NCBI GenBank assembly: GCA_035574175.1
Contig: DATLZB010000157.1
Span: 1-35,972, forward strand
Source: DATLZB01 sp035574175
GTDB lineage: Bacteria; Pseudomonadota; Alphaproteobacteria; Rhizobiales; Hyphomicrobiaceae
Reading direction: 5' to 3'
DNA length: 35,972 nt
The notes below the pieces were generated by a model. That model ran no database searches and was not told where the DNA came from. It saw only the letters and a program-made list of their open reading frames with translations. This document shows, one piece after another, positions 15,247 to 23,095 of the stretch; position 1 is the stretch's first letter, and the number at the start of each line of letters is the position of its first letter. The position numbers and the translations under genes were made by a program.

Positions 15247-15564
15247 ATGGCGCGACCGTTGAGCATGTCATGTGCGGGCGTCGCGGTCGGGGGACTGCCC
15301 ATCCTGGCCTACCTGGCGATCCTCGGATCCTCGCTCGCGGGCTACGCGGGCCTGCCGCCGTACGCCGTCGTTGTTTCGGCAATTGCGCTCGCGTCGATCT
15401 CCTACAGCGAGAACTTCGGCCTCTATCGGAGGGGACAGGAGGGGGCGTGGATGCCGGCCTGCGCCGGCATGACGGGGTTGCTTGGGGCACACGGTTGCGT
15501 CGCTCTCAACCGTCATCCCGACGTAGGTCGGGTTGCGTCGCTCTCAACCGTCATCCCGACGTAG
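15247..15564 (+). CDS. Small membrane protein with a repeat-derived C-terminus
   Basis: The frame encodes 105 residues from the ATG at 15247 (GTG at 15238 is an alternative). Residues about 8-30 (GVAVGGLPILAYLAILGSSL) and 37-55 (LPPYAVVVSAIALASIS) are two membrane helices, followed by the cytoplasmic-looking YSENFGLYRRGQEGA. From about residue 67 the sequence is encoded by the palindromic repeats that begin at 15444 (WMPACAGMTGLLGAHGC and on), and the stop codon itself lies in a repeat. The original C-terminus was therefore probably replaced by repeat insertion. The family is not recognised. It is divergent from uvrB, 122 bp apart. Confidence 0.5.
   Translation: MARPLSMSCAGVAVGGLPILAYLAILGSSLAGYAGLPPYAVVVSAIALASISYSENFGLYRRGQEGAWMPACAGMTGLLGAHGCVALNRHPDVGRVASLSTVIPT
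15452..15523 (+). repeat. 72-bp perfect direct repeat, copy 1
   Basis: This is identical base for base to 15710-15781. It spans a palindromic unit, a unique-looking linker (GGTTGCTTGGGGCACACGG) and the start of an inverted unit. The shared linker shows that the larger composite was duplicated, not just the hairpins. Confidence 0.92.
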
Positions 15565-15570
15565 GTCGGG
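15495..15570 (+). repeat. Perfect tandem duplication, 2 x 38 bp
   Basis: The unit starts TTGCGTCGCTCTCAACCGTC and ends CGTAGGTCGGG. It occurs at 15495-15532 and again at 15533-15570 with no difference. Perfect identity suggests a recent slippage or recombination event. Confidence 0.92.
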
Positions 15571-15709
15571 CTCCACGCCAGCTTCGGCGCACACGCGGCC
15601 GATGGCAACGCGCGCCCCGACGAGGCCGCGGACGACCTCGACCGTGGCGCACGCGGCTCCTGGCGTGGATGCCGGCCTGCGCCGGCATGACGGAAAAGGG
15701 GGGCGAGGG

Positions 15710-15781
15710 TGCCGGCCTGCGCCGGCATGACGGGGTTGCTTGGGGCACACGGTTGCGTCGCTCTCAACCGTCATCCCGACG
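15710..15781 (+). repeat. 72-bp perfect direct repeat, copy 2
   Basis: This is the second copy of 15452-15523, 258 bp downstream. After it the sequence diverges into an inverted unit with an extra internal hairpin. Confidence 0.92.
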
Positions 15782-15862
15782 CAGCCTGCACCGGCGAAGG
15801 CCGGTGGTCGGGATCCACGCCAGCTTCGAGGCACGATCGTGTCATGGCATGTCCCGCGCCGG

Positions 15863-16519
15863 TCAGCCCATCACAATGTCGAAGGTACCGGCGAGCGCCC
15901 TGGGCTCAAGCCGATCGGCAGGCTCGAGCTTCACGATCACGGCGTCGCGCTGGCGTGGATCGGAGATCGACTGCAGGAGCCCGTCACGCGCGTTGCCGGT
16001 CTCGCCGGCCACGTACATTTGCGTAACGAGCCGTGGCCGCGCCGGCGCCACGACGGCGAAGTGGATGTGCGGCGTGCGCCCAGGGTAGGGCACCGGGCGG
16101 ATGGTACGGAAGGAATAGCGCCCGTCGCTGCCGGTCAGGGTGTGCCCGCGACCCTGGAAGGCGACGTCGCGCTGACCGTTGCGGTCGGCGGGATGGCGGT
16201 AGCGGCCGTTGGCATCGCACTGCCAGATCTCGATCCTGGCGCCGGCGATCGGCGCGCCCGAGACGTCGAGCACGCGCCCCATGACGTGGGTGACCTGGCC
16301 CATCGCCTGCGCTGCCTCGCCCTTGACCACGACCAGATCGTTGTCGATGTCGCCGCTCCATTCGACCGGATAGAACGGCCCCAGAGCCTGCCGCGGCGTG
16401 GTGATGAGGCGAGCCTCGGCCAGTGCGGCAACACCGGGCAGGGCCGTCGCGCTGGCGAGGGCGGCGAGCCCGGTGACGACATGGCGGCGGCCGAGTTGGG
16501 GTGTGGGGATGCGCATCAT
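15863..16519 (-). CDS. Exported intradiol ring-cleavage dioxygenase
   Basis: Intradiol dioxygenases use Fe(III) to open catechol-type rings between the hydroxyls. The 218-residue product has the family core: QALGPFYPVEWSGDIDNDL, then IEIWQCDANGRYRHP with Tyr107, and the IRPVPYPGRTPHIHFAV segment with Tyr145, His151 and His153. These are the four expected iron ligands (2 Tyr, 2 His). The N-terminus GRRHVVTGLAALASATALPG is a Tat-like signal (Arg-Arg then hydrophobic), so it probably acts in the periplasm, unlike the cytoplasmic catabolic enzymes. The ATG at 16517-16519 has GGAG 7 nt upstream; a second ATG follows directly. No other aromatic catabolism gene is nearby. Confidence 0.9.
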   Translation of the reverse strand: MMRIPTPQLGRRHVVTGLAALASATALPGVAALAEARLITTPRQALGPFYPVEWSGDIDNDLVVVKGEAAQAMGQVTHVMGRVLDVSGAPIAGARIEIWQCDANGRYRHPADRNGQRDVAFQGRGHTLTGSDGRYSFRTIRPVPYPGRTPHIHFAVVAPARPRLVTQMYVAGETGNARDGLLQSISDPRQRDAVIVKLEPADRLEPRALAGTFDIVMG

Positions 16520-16650
16520 GGGGCGGCTCCGTGGCGCGTGCCTGCTACCGTTCAAGTCAAGGCGCCAGCGATCCTGGCGCGGCGCTGCGTCCGCACGAAG
16601 GCGCCGGCCCGGCGGCACACGCCATTGTGATGGCGAGGCTGCCCACCCGC

Positions 16651-16893
16651 TCAGAGCGACCAGCCGCGTTCCCCGCGCCGCCCGTAGACGAAGGAGCCGA
16701 TGTCGCTGCGCTCGACGCCGATGTCCTTGAGCGTGCGGTCGTCAAGGGCCCGCAGAATTTGCACCGTGCGGCAGCGCGCGCGCTCCTCCGCGTAGGCCGC
16801 GTAGCGGGCGCGGACCCAACCGAGGATGCGCGCATAAAGCGGCGTGCGCTCGCCGCAGAAGGCCGCGTCGGTTCTACAATCGATGGTGCTCAT
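16651..16893 (-). CDS. DUF1127 domain small protein
   Basis: The 80-residue Arg-rich product carries the DUF1127 signature near its C-terminus: LRALDDRTLKDIGVERSDIG (residues 48-67). DUF1127 proteins are abundant small alphaproteobacterial proteins; some are linked to RNA turnover, phosphate or carbon regulation, but no role can be given here. The start at 16891-16893 (MSTIDCRTD) is preferred because the long upstream frame (to 17670) has no family similarity. It is divergent from the CBS gene. Confidence 0.85.
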   Translation of the reverse strand: MSTIDCRTDAAFCGERTPLYARILGWVRARYAAYAEERARCRTVQILRALDDRTLKDIGVERSDIGSFVYGRRGERGWSL

Positions 16894-17190
16894 GGTCTTA
16901 TGTGCCGTCTTTGTTGTGCTTTGGTGTCGTTGGTGCGCGCACAGCTGCCAGGCCCGGCCATGCGCGGGCTGTCCCTCGCGTGACTCGCACCGGCACCGAG
17001 ATAGGGAGGATTGTCGCAGCTCAGCAAGGCCCTGCCGGTCTGCGAAGTTCACCAAGACGTGATCATGCGCGCAAAAAGGCCCGCCCTTGGGCCGTTCCCG
17101 ACTTGCCTCATGCAATATCGGCGGACCAGAATTGCAGGAGCGCAGGCGACGGCCGCCGCGGCATCGGCGGTCCAGAAAGGACGGTGGTCC

Positions 17191-17637
17191 ATGAAGATTT
17201 CCGATGTGCTTGCCGACAAGGCTAGCAACCGGGTCATCACCGTGCGGCCCGGCAAGAGCATGGCCGAGCTGCCGGGGCTGTTCGATGAGCACAACATCTC
17301 CTCGGTGCCGGTGGTCGATGCCACCGGCCGGCTGCTCGGCATCGTCACCGACCGCCTGTTCATGAAGGCGCTGGCCCGCTACGGCACCGCCATGCTCGAG
17401 TTTACCGCCGCCGACGTCATGCAGACGCCGGCCCCCTCCTGCGCCATCGACGATCGCGTGGCGCACGCCATGCGGCTGATGACCGAGCAGCGCGTGCGCC
17501 ACCTTGTGGTGCTGCGCGAGGGCGCGCTGGTCGGCATCGTTTCGATCGGCGACCTCGTCAAGTGCCGCCTGCAGGACGCCGAGCTGGAAAGCCGCGTGCT
17601 GCGCGACATCGCGCTCGGGCGGCTCGCCGTCGAATGA
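17191..17637 (+). CDS. CBS domain-pair protein
   Basis: The 148-residue product consists of two CBS domains and nothing else. The first runs from ITVRPGKSMAEL to LLGIVTDRLFMKAL, and the second from SCAIDDRVAHAMRLM to LVGIVSIGDLVK. CBS pairs bind adenosyl ligands (AMP, ATP, NAD, SAM) and act as energy sensors on partner proteins; which partner is unknown. The ATG at 17191 has AAAGGA about 9 nt upstream; the frame upstream to 17011 is outside the conserved fold. The preceding 297 bp to the divergent DUF1127 gene hold no recognised element. Confidence 0.93.
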   Translation: MKISDVLADKASNRVITVRPGKSMAELPGLFDEHNISSVPVVDATGRLLGIVTDRLFMKALARYGTAMLEFTAADVMQTPAPSCAIDDRVAHAMRLMTEQRVRHLVVLREGALVGIVSIGDLVKCRLQDAELESRVLRDIALGRLAVE

Positions 17638-17746
17638 GGCGTTTTTCCGCCTGGCGTGACGGCACGGCACTGGACAGGCGAAGGCGCCGCGTCCTACCAG
17701 CGTGCGCCCGCGGTGATGAGCGGTGCCGCCACGTTGGAGCTATTTG

Positions 17747-18124
17747 ATGACGCAACTTGCCGCGCCCGGGGCCGCCGGCTCGTGGGCCTACCTTGCCCCC
17801 GTGCTGATGCTCGCCGCATCCAACGTGTTCATGACCCTCGCCTGGTACGGCCATCTGCGCTTCAAGACCGCGCCGCTATTGCTCGTCATCGTCACCGCCT
17901 GGGGCATCGCCTTCATCGAGTATTGTCTGGCTGTCCCCGCCAACCGGATTGGACATACCGTGTATTCGGCAGCGGAATTGAAGACCATCCAGGAGGTGAT
18001 CACCCTGGCCGTGTTTGCGGCCTTTTCGGTGCTTTACCTGAAGGAGCCGCTGGGTTGGAACCACGCGTTGGGCTTCACCCTGATCGCAGCCGGCGCCTTC
18101 TTCGTGTTTTCCGGGCGGGCGTAG
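17747..18124 (+). CDS. DMT-superfamily small membrane protein (DUF486 type)
   Basis: The 125-residue product has four membrane helices: about 15-36 (YLAPVLMLAASNVFMTLAWY), 44-66 (APLLLVIVTAWGIAFIEYCL), 86-103 (IQEVITLAVFAAFSVLYL) and 106-123 (LGWNHALGFTLIAAGAFFVF). The internal VPANRIGHTVYSAAELKTIQ segment and YLKEPLGWNH are typical of DUF486 proteins, one-half relatives of drug/metabolite exporters. The ATG at 17747 follows GGAG by 7 nt, preferred over an ATG at 17723. Its stop is 1 bp from that of the convergent small membrane gene. Confidence 0.88.
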   Translation: MTQLAAPGAAGSWAYLAPVLMLAASNVFMTLAWYGHLRFKTAPLLLVIVTAWGIAFIEYCLAVPANRIGHTVYSAAELKTIQEVITLAVFAAFSVLYLKEPLGWNHALGFTLIAAGAFFVFSGRA

Positions 18125-18125
18125 T

Positions 18126-18305
18126 TCAAAGCCCGCGCACCAGGTTGCCGACCATCAGCACCATGTAGGCGGTGATGGCGAGCCAGTACTCCTGATGAGG
18201 CAGGTAGCGCGGCACGGCGAAGTAGCCGAGCTTGGTCACTAGGGCCAGGATCGCTAGCACGAACGAGATGAGAAAAATGAGGATGGAGGGCGGATTAAGG
18301 CGCAT
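18126..18305 (-). CDS. Very small inner-membrane protein
   Basis: The 59-residue product begins MRLNPPSILIFLISFVLAIL at the ATG of 18303-18305, with GGGAG 8 nt upstream. It has two helices (about 7-27 and 40-58), separated by a short loop with GYFAVPRYLPHQEYW. The loop pattern looks like small conserved membrane proteins of rhizobia, but I cannot name it. It is tail to tail with the DUF486 gene. Confidence 0.68.
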   Translation of the reverse strand: MRLNPPSILIFLISFVLAILALVTKLGYFAVPRYLPHQEYWLAITAYMVLMVGNLVRGL

Positions 18306-18427
18306 CGAACCGGCTCCCGTCAGTCGGTGGCGTTGCTCGTCAAGGCATGAAGATGGGGCGCTGCCCCGCTCAGCGCGCATCCTCCCGGGCGTTAACCTGG
18401 GACCGAATGGCGAACCGGGTCAAGCGG

Positions 18428-18910
18428 TCAGAGAGCGCGATGGACGGTTGCCGGGAACGCCGCCGGCACGGCGCCGCTGTCCTCGATCACGAATCGCACC
18501 ATGGCGCCCGCCTCGCCGCCCAACACCTTGCAGGTGACCAGAAGCAGGTTCGGGCCGGGCGCGGCCGAGGCCGGGCGGTTGGGATCGATCAGCGCACGCA
18601 CGTCCGCCACCTCGAGCGTGTGCCGCTCGCCGTCGGCAGCGGTGATGGTGATGCGGCTGCCGACGGCAAGCGACTGTGCCACCCGCGACTGTCCGCCCTG
18701 TTCTCGAACGCTGCTCGGCTGCAGCAGCTCGACCTCAGGCGCCGGACTTGCAAACCGGACCTGGCCCGCCGGTGCGTTGGGCCTCAACGCCGCACGAAGG
18801 CTCTGGTCGATGAGCGCCTCGGGTCGCGACAGGGTGACGGTTACGGCAGCGATGCTGCCGGCCGCCGCGGCCAGCGCCAACAGGGGAGTACGTACTGCTG
18901 CAAAGGTCAT
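18428..18910 (-). CDS. Hypothetical membrane-anchored protein
   Basis: The 160-residue product has an N-terminal hydrophobic anchor (VRTPLLALAAAAGSIAAVTV), then a low-complexity linker of about 40 residues and a predicted beta-rich domain from VAQSLAVGSRITITAADGER to GAMVRFVIEDSG. The ITITAADGERHTLEVADV pattern suggests alternating strands on the periplasmic side. The family is not recognised. The ATG at 18908-18910 has a poor ribosome binding site. Confidence 0.62.
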   Translation of the reverse strand: MTFAAVRTPLLALAAAAGSIAAVTVTLSRPEALIDQSLRAALRPNAPAGQVRFASPAPEVELLQPSSVREQGGQSRVAQSLAVGSRITITAADGERHTLEVADVRALIDPNRPASAAPGPNLLLVTCKVLGGEAGAMVRFVIEDSGAVPAAFPATVHRAL

Positions 18911-18985
18911 GGGCGATGCCGCCGATTCTCGAAAGTTGCTGTCTGCCTTGAGTATAGGGGGGTCGTGCGGCGCTGGCGAGGCCTG

Positions 18986-19345
18986 TCAGCGGTCGCTTCC
19001 CTCGCCCTGGTGCGGAGCGGTGTACACGCATCTGATCACCCGGGCGAACCACAGGTTGACGGCCACCATGCCGGAGAACACCAGCGCCAGGATCACCACG
19101 GCGCGGTCATGCACGACGAGGGCGGCCGGCAGCAGATGCGCGTCCCCCTCGATGGCCGGCCAGCCGAGGCAGAAGCCGCTCACCGTGGCGAGCACGCTGG
19201 TGCGCACCGCGCTGGCCACGAGCAGCAGCCCGGAGTGGCCCTCGCCGGCGAGAGTGATGCTGCAGATCAACAGGAACAGGGCAAGACCGATCAGGAAGTC
19301 TCTGGCAAGGCGCAGGGTGTGCATGGCGTCACTGCTCATTTGCAT
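18986..19345 (-). CDS. Hypothetical integral membrane protein
   Basis: The C-terminal 119 codons of a long open frame are clearly protein-like. Three hydrophobic helices are seen: DFLIGLALFLLICSITLAG, LLLVASAVRTSVLATVSGF and AVVILALVFSGMVAVNLWF, followed by a basic tail. I place the start at 19343-19345 (MQMSSDAMHT) after a weak GGA element; ATGs at 19339, 19324 and 19354 are alternatives. Upstream parts of the frame are antisense to aatA and not credible. The family is not recognised. Confidence 0.55.
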   Translation of the reverse strand: MQMSSDAMHTLRLARDFLIGLALFLLICSITLAGEGHSGLLLVASAVRTSVLATVSGFCLGWPAIEGDAHLLPAALVVHDRAVVILALVFSGMVAVNLWFARVIRCVYTAPHQGEGSDR

Positions 19346-19579
19346 CGGTTCCATCGGGCACCCGTGGGGGCAGGATGCTTCGCTCCTCACCGAGGCTGGC
19401 CAAACTGTTTGACCGGCATGGGCCCACATTGTGACCGGCCGGTTCAATGTTGTGGCAAAAGCGTGTGAACGGAACCTTGTTGCCGGGCGGCAACGTGGAC
19501 CTTTCCGATTGCGCACCCCGCGCGGCGGGGCTAGCTTGCCGACCGTTTGCGCGGCCCCGCCGCATCTTTGGACCCCGAC

Positions 19580-20782
19580 ATGGCCTTCTTCTCGGACAGC
19601 ATCAACCGCATCAAGCCGTCGGCGACCATCGCCGTCGCCACCAAGGCGCGCGCGCTGGCCGCCGAAGGCCGTGACGTCATCGGCCTTGGCGCGGGCGAGC
19701 CGGATTTCGACACGCCGGAGAACATCAAGGAGGCGGCCATTCGCGCCTTGCGCGCCGGCAAGACCAAGTACACCGACGTCGATGGCATTCCCGAGCTCAA
19801 GGCCGCGATCGCCGCCAAGTTCAAGCGTGAGAACGGCCTCGACTACAAGACGTCGCAGATCTCGGTCGGCACCGGCGGCAAGCAGGTGCTCTACAACGCG
19901 CTGATGGTGACGCTCAATCCGGGTGACGAGGTCGTTATCCCCACCCCCTGCTGGGTGAGTTATATCGACATCGTGCAGCTGGCGGGGGCCACCCCCGTGT
20001 TCGCCCCGACGCGCATAGAGGATGGCTACAAGCTGCAACCCGAGACGCTCGAGCGGTCGATCACGCCGAAGACGAAATGGCTGATCTTCAACGCACCCTC
20101 CAACCCGACCGGGGCGGCCTATGATCGTGCCCAGATCAAGGCGCTGACCGACGTCCTCATGCGCCATCCGCACGTTTGGGTGCTGACCGACGACATGTAC
20201 GAGCACCTGCTCTACGACGGCCACACCTTCTACACGATGGCCCAGGTCGAGCCCGGACTTTACGAGCGCACGCTGACGCTCAACGGCTTTTCCAAGGCCT
20301 ATTGCATGACCGGCTGGCGGCTCGGCTATGCCGGCGGTCCGGAGCCGCTCATCAAAGCGATGGCCAAGTTGCAGTCGCAGTCGACCACCAACCCGAGCTC
20401 CATCACACAGTGGGCCGGGGTGGAGGCGCTCACCGGTCCGCAGGACTTCATTGCCCGCAACAACAAGGTCTTCATGGAGCGGCGCGATCTCGTGGTCGGC
20501 ATGCTGAACCAGGCCAAGGGCATCAAGTGCCCCAAGCCCGAGGGCGCCTTCTACGTCTACCCCTCCTGCGACGGTGCCATCGGCAAGACCAGTGCCGGCG
20601 GCCGGCGTATTGTGACGGACGAGGACTTCGTCACCGCGCTGCTTGAGGAGGAAGGGGTCGCCGTGGTCCACGGCGCGGCATTCGCCATGAGCCCGTATTT
20701 CCGCATCTCGTATGCGACCGACACCAGATCGCTCGAGGAAGCGTGCCGGCGCATCCAGCGTTTTTGCGGCAACTTGCGCTAG
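19580..20782 (+). CDS. aatA: Class Ib aspartate aminotransferase (possible prephenate aminotransferase activity)
   Basis: A 400-residue PLP fold-type I enzyme. The N-terminal segment INRIKPSATIAVATKARALA and GLGAGEPDFDTPENIKEAA are hallmarks of subgroup Ib aspartate aminotransferases. NAPSNPTGAAY, TDDMYEHLLYDG and NGFSKAYCMTGWRLGYAGG with the PLP Lys239 follow, and FRISYAT near the C-terminus holds the carboxylate-binding Arg. The enzyme interconverts aspartate and oxaloacetate. In several alphaproteobacteria subgroup Ib members also transaminate prephenate to arogenate, which is possible here but not shown. The ATG at 19580 has a weak site; the frame opens at a TTG at 19547. Confidence 0.94.
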   Translation: MAFFSDSINRIKPSATIAVATKARALAAEGRDVIGLGAGEPDFDTPENIKEAAIRALRAGKTKYTDVDGIPELKAAIAAKFKRENGLDYKTSQISVGTGGKQVLYNALMVTLNPGDEVVIPTPCWVSYIDIVQLAGATPVFAPTRIEDGYKLQPETLERSITPKTKWLIFNAPSNPTGAAYDRAQIKALTDVLMRHPHVWVLTDDMYEHLLYDGHTFYTMAQVEPGLYERTLTLNGFSKAYCMTGWRLGYAGGPEPLIKAMAKLQSQSTTNPSSITQWAGVEALTGPQDFIARNNKVFMERRDLVVGMLNQAKGIKCPKPEGAFYVYPSCDGAIGKTSAGGRRIVTDEDFVTALLEEEGVAVVHGAAFAMSPYFRISYATDTRSLEEACRRIQRFCGNLR

Positions 20783-20877
20783 GGCGTCGGCGTCGACCGC
20801 GTACCGGGCGAAGCGCCGTCGCCATCGGCGGCGCATGGGTTCATTCGTGTCATGGGAGCCGGTAGACCAGCCCGAGC

Positions 20878-22080
20878 ATGACCGACCAGTCGTCGTCCAG
20901 CCCTCCGCCCCGCCATGGCCTCGATTACGGCGTGCACATCCCGCTGCTGGTCCACGCGCTCGGGGTGCAGACGGTTGTCGCGCTGGTCAGGGTGACGACC
21001 TCCTACCGCGCGCTCGAACTGGAGCTTTCCGTCATCTGGCTGGGCCTCATTTCGGCGAGCTTCGCTCTGCTGCCGGTGTTCCTCGGCGTCTTCGTCGGCC
21101 GCTTCATCGATCGCGGCAACGATGCGCTTTCGGCCTGGATCGGCAACGCGCTGATGCTGGTGGGCTGCGTCGGGCTCGCGCTCTCCTTTTCTTCGGCGCT
21201 GTCGCTGCTGTTCTTCACAGCGGTGCTCGGCGTTGGCCACATTTTTCTGATGGCGAGTCACCAGATGATCTGCATCCGCTCCGCCGGCGGCGACAGCCGC
21301 GAGCGGGCGTTCGGCAACTTCCTGGTGGCTGCGGCCGTCGGGCAGGGGCTCGGTCCCTTCTTCATTGGCTGGCTCGGCGCCGGCGCCAACATTCCGCCGA
21401 CGCAGCTCCTGTTCAATGTCGGGGTCGCCGGCATCGCCGTCATGATGCTGGTGAGCTTCACCTTGCGACCGGGCGCCAAGCCTCGCACCGAAGTCGAGGA
21501 GAGCGGCGTGCTTTCCGTCAGCGAGCTGCTGCGGACACCGGGGCTCACCACCGTGCTGATCGCGAGCATCATCACCATTACGGCGCAGGACCTCGTCGTC
21601 ATCTACCTGCCGCTGCTCGGCATCGAGCGGGGCATCGACGCCAGTCAGATCGGCTTGCTGCTGACCCTGCGCGCAGGGGCGAGCATCCTCGCGCGAATCC
21701 TTTACGTACAACTGATCTACACCTTCGGCCGCTGGCCGCTGATGGTTGCGAGCATGCTGGGCTCGGCCGCCAGCTTCCTGGTGCTGGCCGTGCCGCTGCC
21801 GCTCGTTGCGGTCTATGTGGTTTGCGCGGCGATGGGCTTCGCCCTCGGGGTCGCCTCGACCTTGAGCATCACGAGCACGGTCGAAGTGGCACCGGCCCGG
21901 GCCAGGGCGACCGTGATGTCGATACGCATCTCCGGCAACCGCATCGGACAGGTGCTGCTGCCGCTGGTTGCGGGAGCGGTCGCCACGGCGGCGGGCGCTG
22001 CGGGCGTGTTCGTGATGATCGCAGTCGGACTTGCCGCCTCGGCCGTTTCGGTGCGCTCGGTACCAAAATCCGGTGGATAG
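20878..22080 (+). CDS. Major facilitator superfamily transporter
   Basis: A 400-residue protein with about twelve hydrophobic helices in two halves. The loop between helices 2 and 3 (GVFVGRFIDRGNDALSAWIG) is the MFS motif A variant (GxxxDRxGRR type). A longer cytoplasmic loop with FTLRPGAKPRTEVEESGVL separates the halves. The second half repeats an Arg-rich loop (LTLRAGASILARI). The pattern is that of drug/metabolite efflux permeases, but the substrate is unknown. It follows aatA by 95 bp on the same strand, possibly with its own promoter. It ends 21 bp from the convergent cytochrome gene. Confidence 0.9.
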   Translation: MTDQSSSSPPPRHGLDYGVHIPLLVHALGVQTVVALVRVTTSYRALELELSVIWLGLISASFALLPVFLGVFVGRFIDRGNDALSAWIGNALMLVGCVGLALSFSSALSLLFFTAVLGVGHIFLMASHQMICIRSAGGDSRERAFGNFLVAAAVGQGLGPFFIGWLGAGANIPPTQLLFNVGVAGIAVMMLVSFTLRPGAKPRTEVEESGVLSVSELLRTPGLTTVLIASIITITAQDLVVIYLPLLGIERGIDASQIGLLLTLRAGASILARILYVQLIYTFGRWPLMVASMLGSAASFLVLAVPLPLVAVYVVCAAMGFALGVASTLSITSTVEVAPARARATVMSIRISGNRIGQVLLPLVAGAVATAAGAAGVFVMIAVGLAASAVSVRSVPKSGG

Positions 22081-22101
22081 ATCTCGCCGCCCGATGTGGC
22101 C

Positions 22102-23025
22102 TCACTCGCTGCGCTGCGGCCGCTTGCCTGGGCGCGGGGGCAACGACTTGATGTAGGCGGCGATGGCCGCGCGGTCTTCAGGCGTGAGCTTGGCGGTGCT
22201 CTCCACGACCAGCGCCATGGTTGAGCCGACCGAGTCGAACTCGGGCGTCGTACCGGTCTCGAGCAGGTAGGCGATGTCCTTCGCCGAATAGGAGGCAATG
22301 CCGTCCTCGTGCGGCGTGATGTTGGGGACCCAGCCCTTGCCCTCGGGGTCCGGACCGCCAGCGAAGCGGCGTTGCGCATCGATGCCGCCGAAGGCATCGC
22401 GGGGGCTGTGGCACTCGGCACAGTGGGCCGGCCCCTCGACCAGATAAGCGCCGCGATTGAGTTCGCTGCTCCTCGCAGGGTCGGCTTTGAACGGCATGCC
22501 GTCGAGATAGATGAGTTTCCACAGCCCGAGGCCGCGCCGGAAACTGTAGGGAAAGGGAAGCTCGTGCGCTGGCGAGGGTGTTGGCACGGGCTTCAGCGTG
22601 CGCAGATAGGCAAACAGGTCGCGCACGTCGGCGAGCGCCATGCGTTGGTAGGACGTATAGGGAAAGGCCGGATAAAGGTGCTCGCCGCCGCGCCCCAGCC
22701 CGCGCACCATGGCGTTGACGAATTCCACCTCCGACCAGCGACCGATGCCGTGTTCAGGATCGGGGGAGATGTTGGGTACCGCGAAGGTCCCGAACGGGCT
22801 GCCAAGCTTCAGCCCGCCGCCGAGCAGCTTCTTGTCCTCCTGCTGGGGCGTGGCATGGCACGAGGCGCATCCCCCGGCCCAGAACATCGTTTCGCCGTTG
22901 GCCAGGTCGGGCTTGTGGGCCGGCAAATCCTCCGCTGCCAGCGGTCGCGGCTCGGTCAGCACATAGAATCCCGCAACGCCAGCGAACACAAGGAGGAGCA
23001 GGACGAGAAGCGATCGGCTGCCCAT
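22102..23025 (-). CDS. Membrane-anchored diheme cytochrome c
   Basis: The 307-residue protein begins with an uncleaved anchor or signal (SLLVLLLLVFAGVAGFYVL). Two c-type heme sites are seen: CASCH at 53-57 and CAECH at 202-206. Each is followed by a cytochrome c domain (PNISPDPEHGIGRWSEVEF and PNITPHEDGIASYSAKDI). This double-domain pattern is that of the cytochrome subunits of periplasmic alcohol, aldehyde or sugar dehydrogenases and related thiosulfate/sulfite systems, but no dehydrogenase gene is adjacent. It should pass electrons from a periplasmic donor to the respiratory chain. The ATG at 23023-23025 follows AAGGA by 6 nt. It lies 70 bp downstream of the cytochrome c'-type gene and probably shares its transcript. 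Confidence 0.92.
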   Translation of the reverse strand: MGSRSLLVLLLLVFAGVAGFYVLTEPRPLAAEDLPAHKPDLANGETMFWAGGCASCHATPQQEDKKLLGGGLKLGSPFGTFAVPNISPDPEHGIGRWSEVEFVNAMVRGLGRGGEHLYPAFPYTSYQRMALADVRDLFAYLRTLKPVPTPSPAHELPFPYSFRRGLGLWKLIYLDGMPFKADPARSSELNRGAYLVEGPAHCAECHSPRDAFGGIDAQRRFAGGPDPEGKGWVPNITPHEDGIASYSAKDIAYLLETGTTPEFDSVGSTMALVVESTAKLTPEDRAAIAAYIKSLPPRPGKRPQRSE

Positions 23026-23095
23026 GCTCTATCCTTGGCACGCGGAGAAGCGGCGCGCTTTAGTGCCCCCACCCGCCACGGCCTGGCCGCTTCGG

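Larger units (their letters stand above)
15444..15821. repeat. Island of short palindromic repeats in both orientations
   Basis: The basic 32-bp unit starts GGCGTGGATGCCGGCCTGCG and ends GCCGGCATGACGG, with a perfect 8-bp ATGCCGGC/GCCGGCAT hairpin. Direct units lie at 15444-15475 and 15662-15693, and a truncated one begins at 15710. Inverted, diverged units lie at 15548-15579 (26 of 32 matching after reverse complement) and 15768-15821 (with an internal extra dyad CACCGGCGAAGGCCGGTG). The spacer at 15580-15661 is unique. Units of this ATGCCGGC...GCCGGCATGAC type are widespread dispersed repeats in proteobacteria. Spacing is irregular, so this is not a CRISPR. Confidence 0.88.

Noticed and set aside
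15444..15821. Possible CRISPR array
   Set aside because: Units are palindromic, irregularly spaced, in both orientations, and the intervening sequence is itself repeated. No cas gene is nearby.
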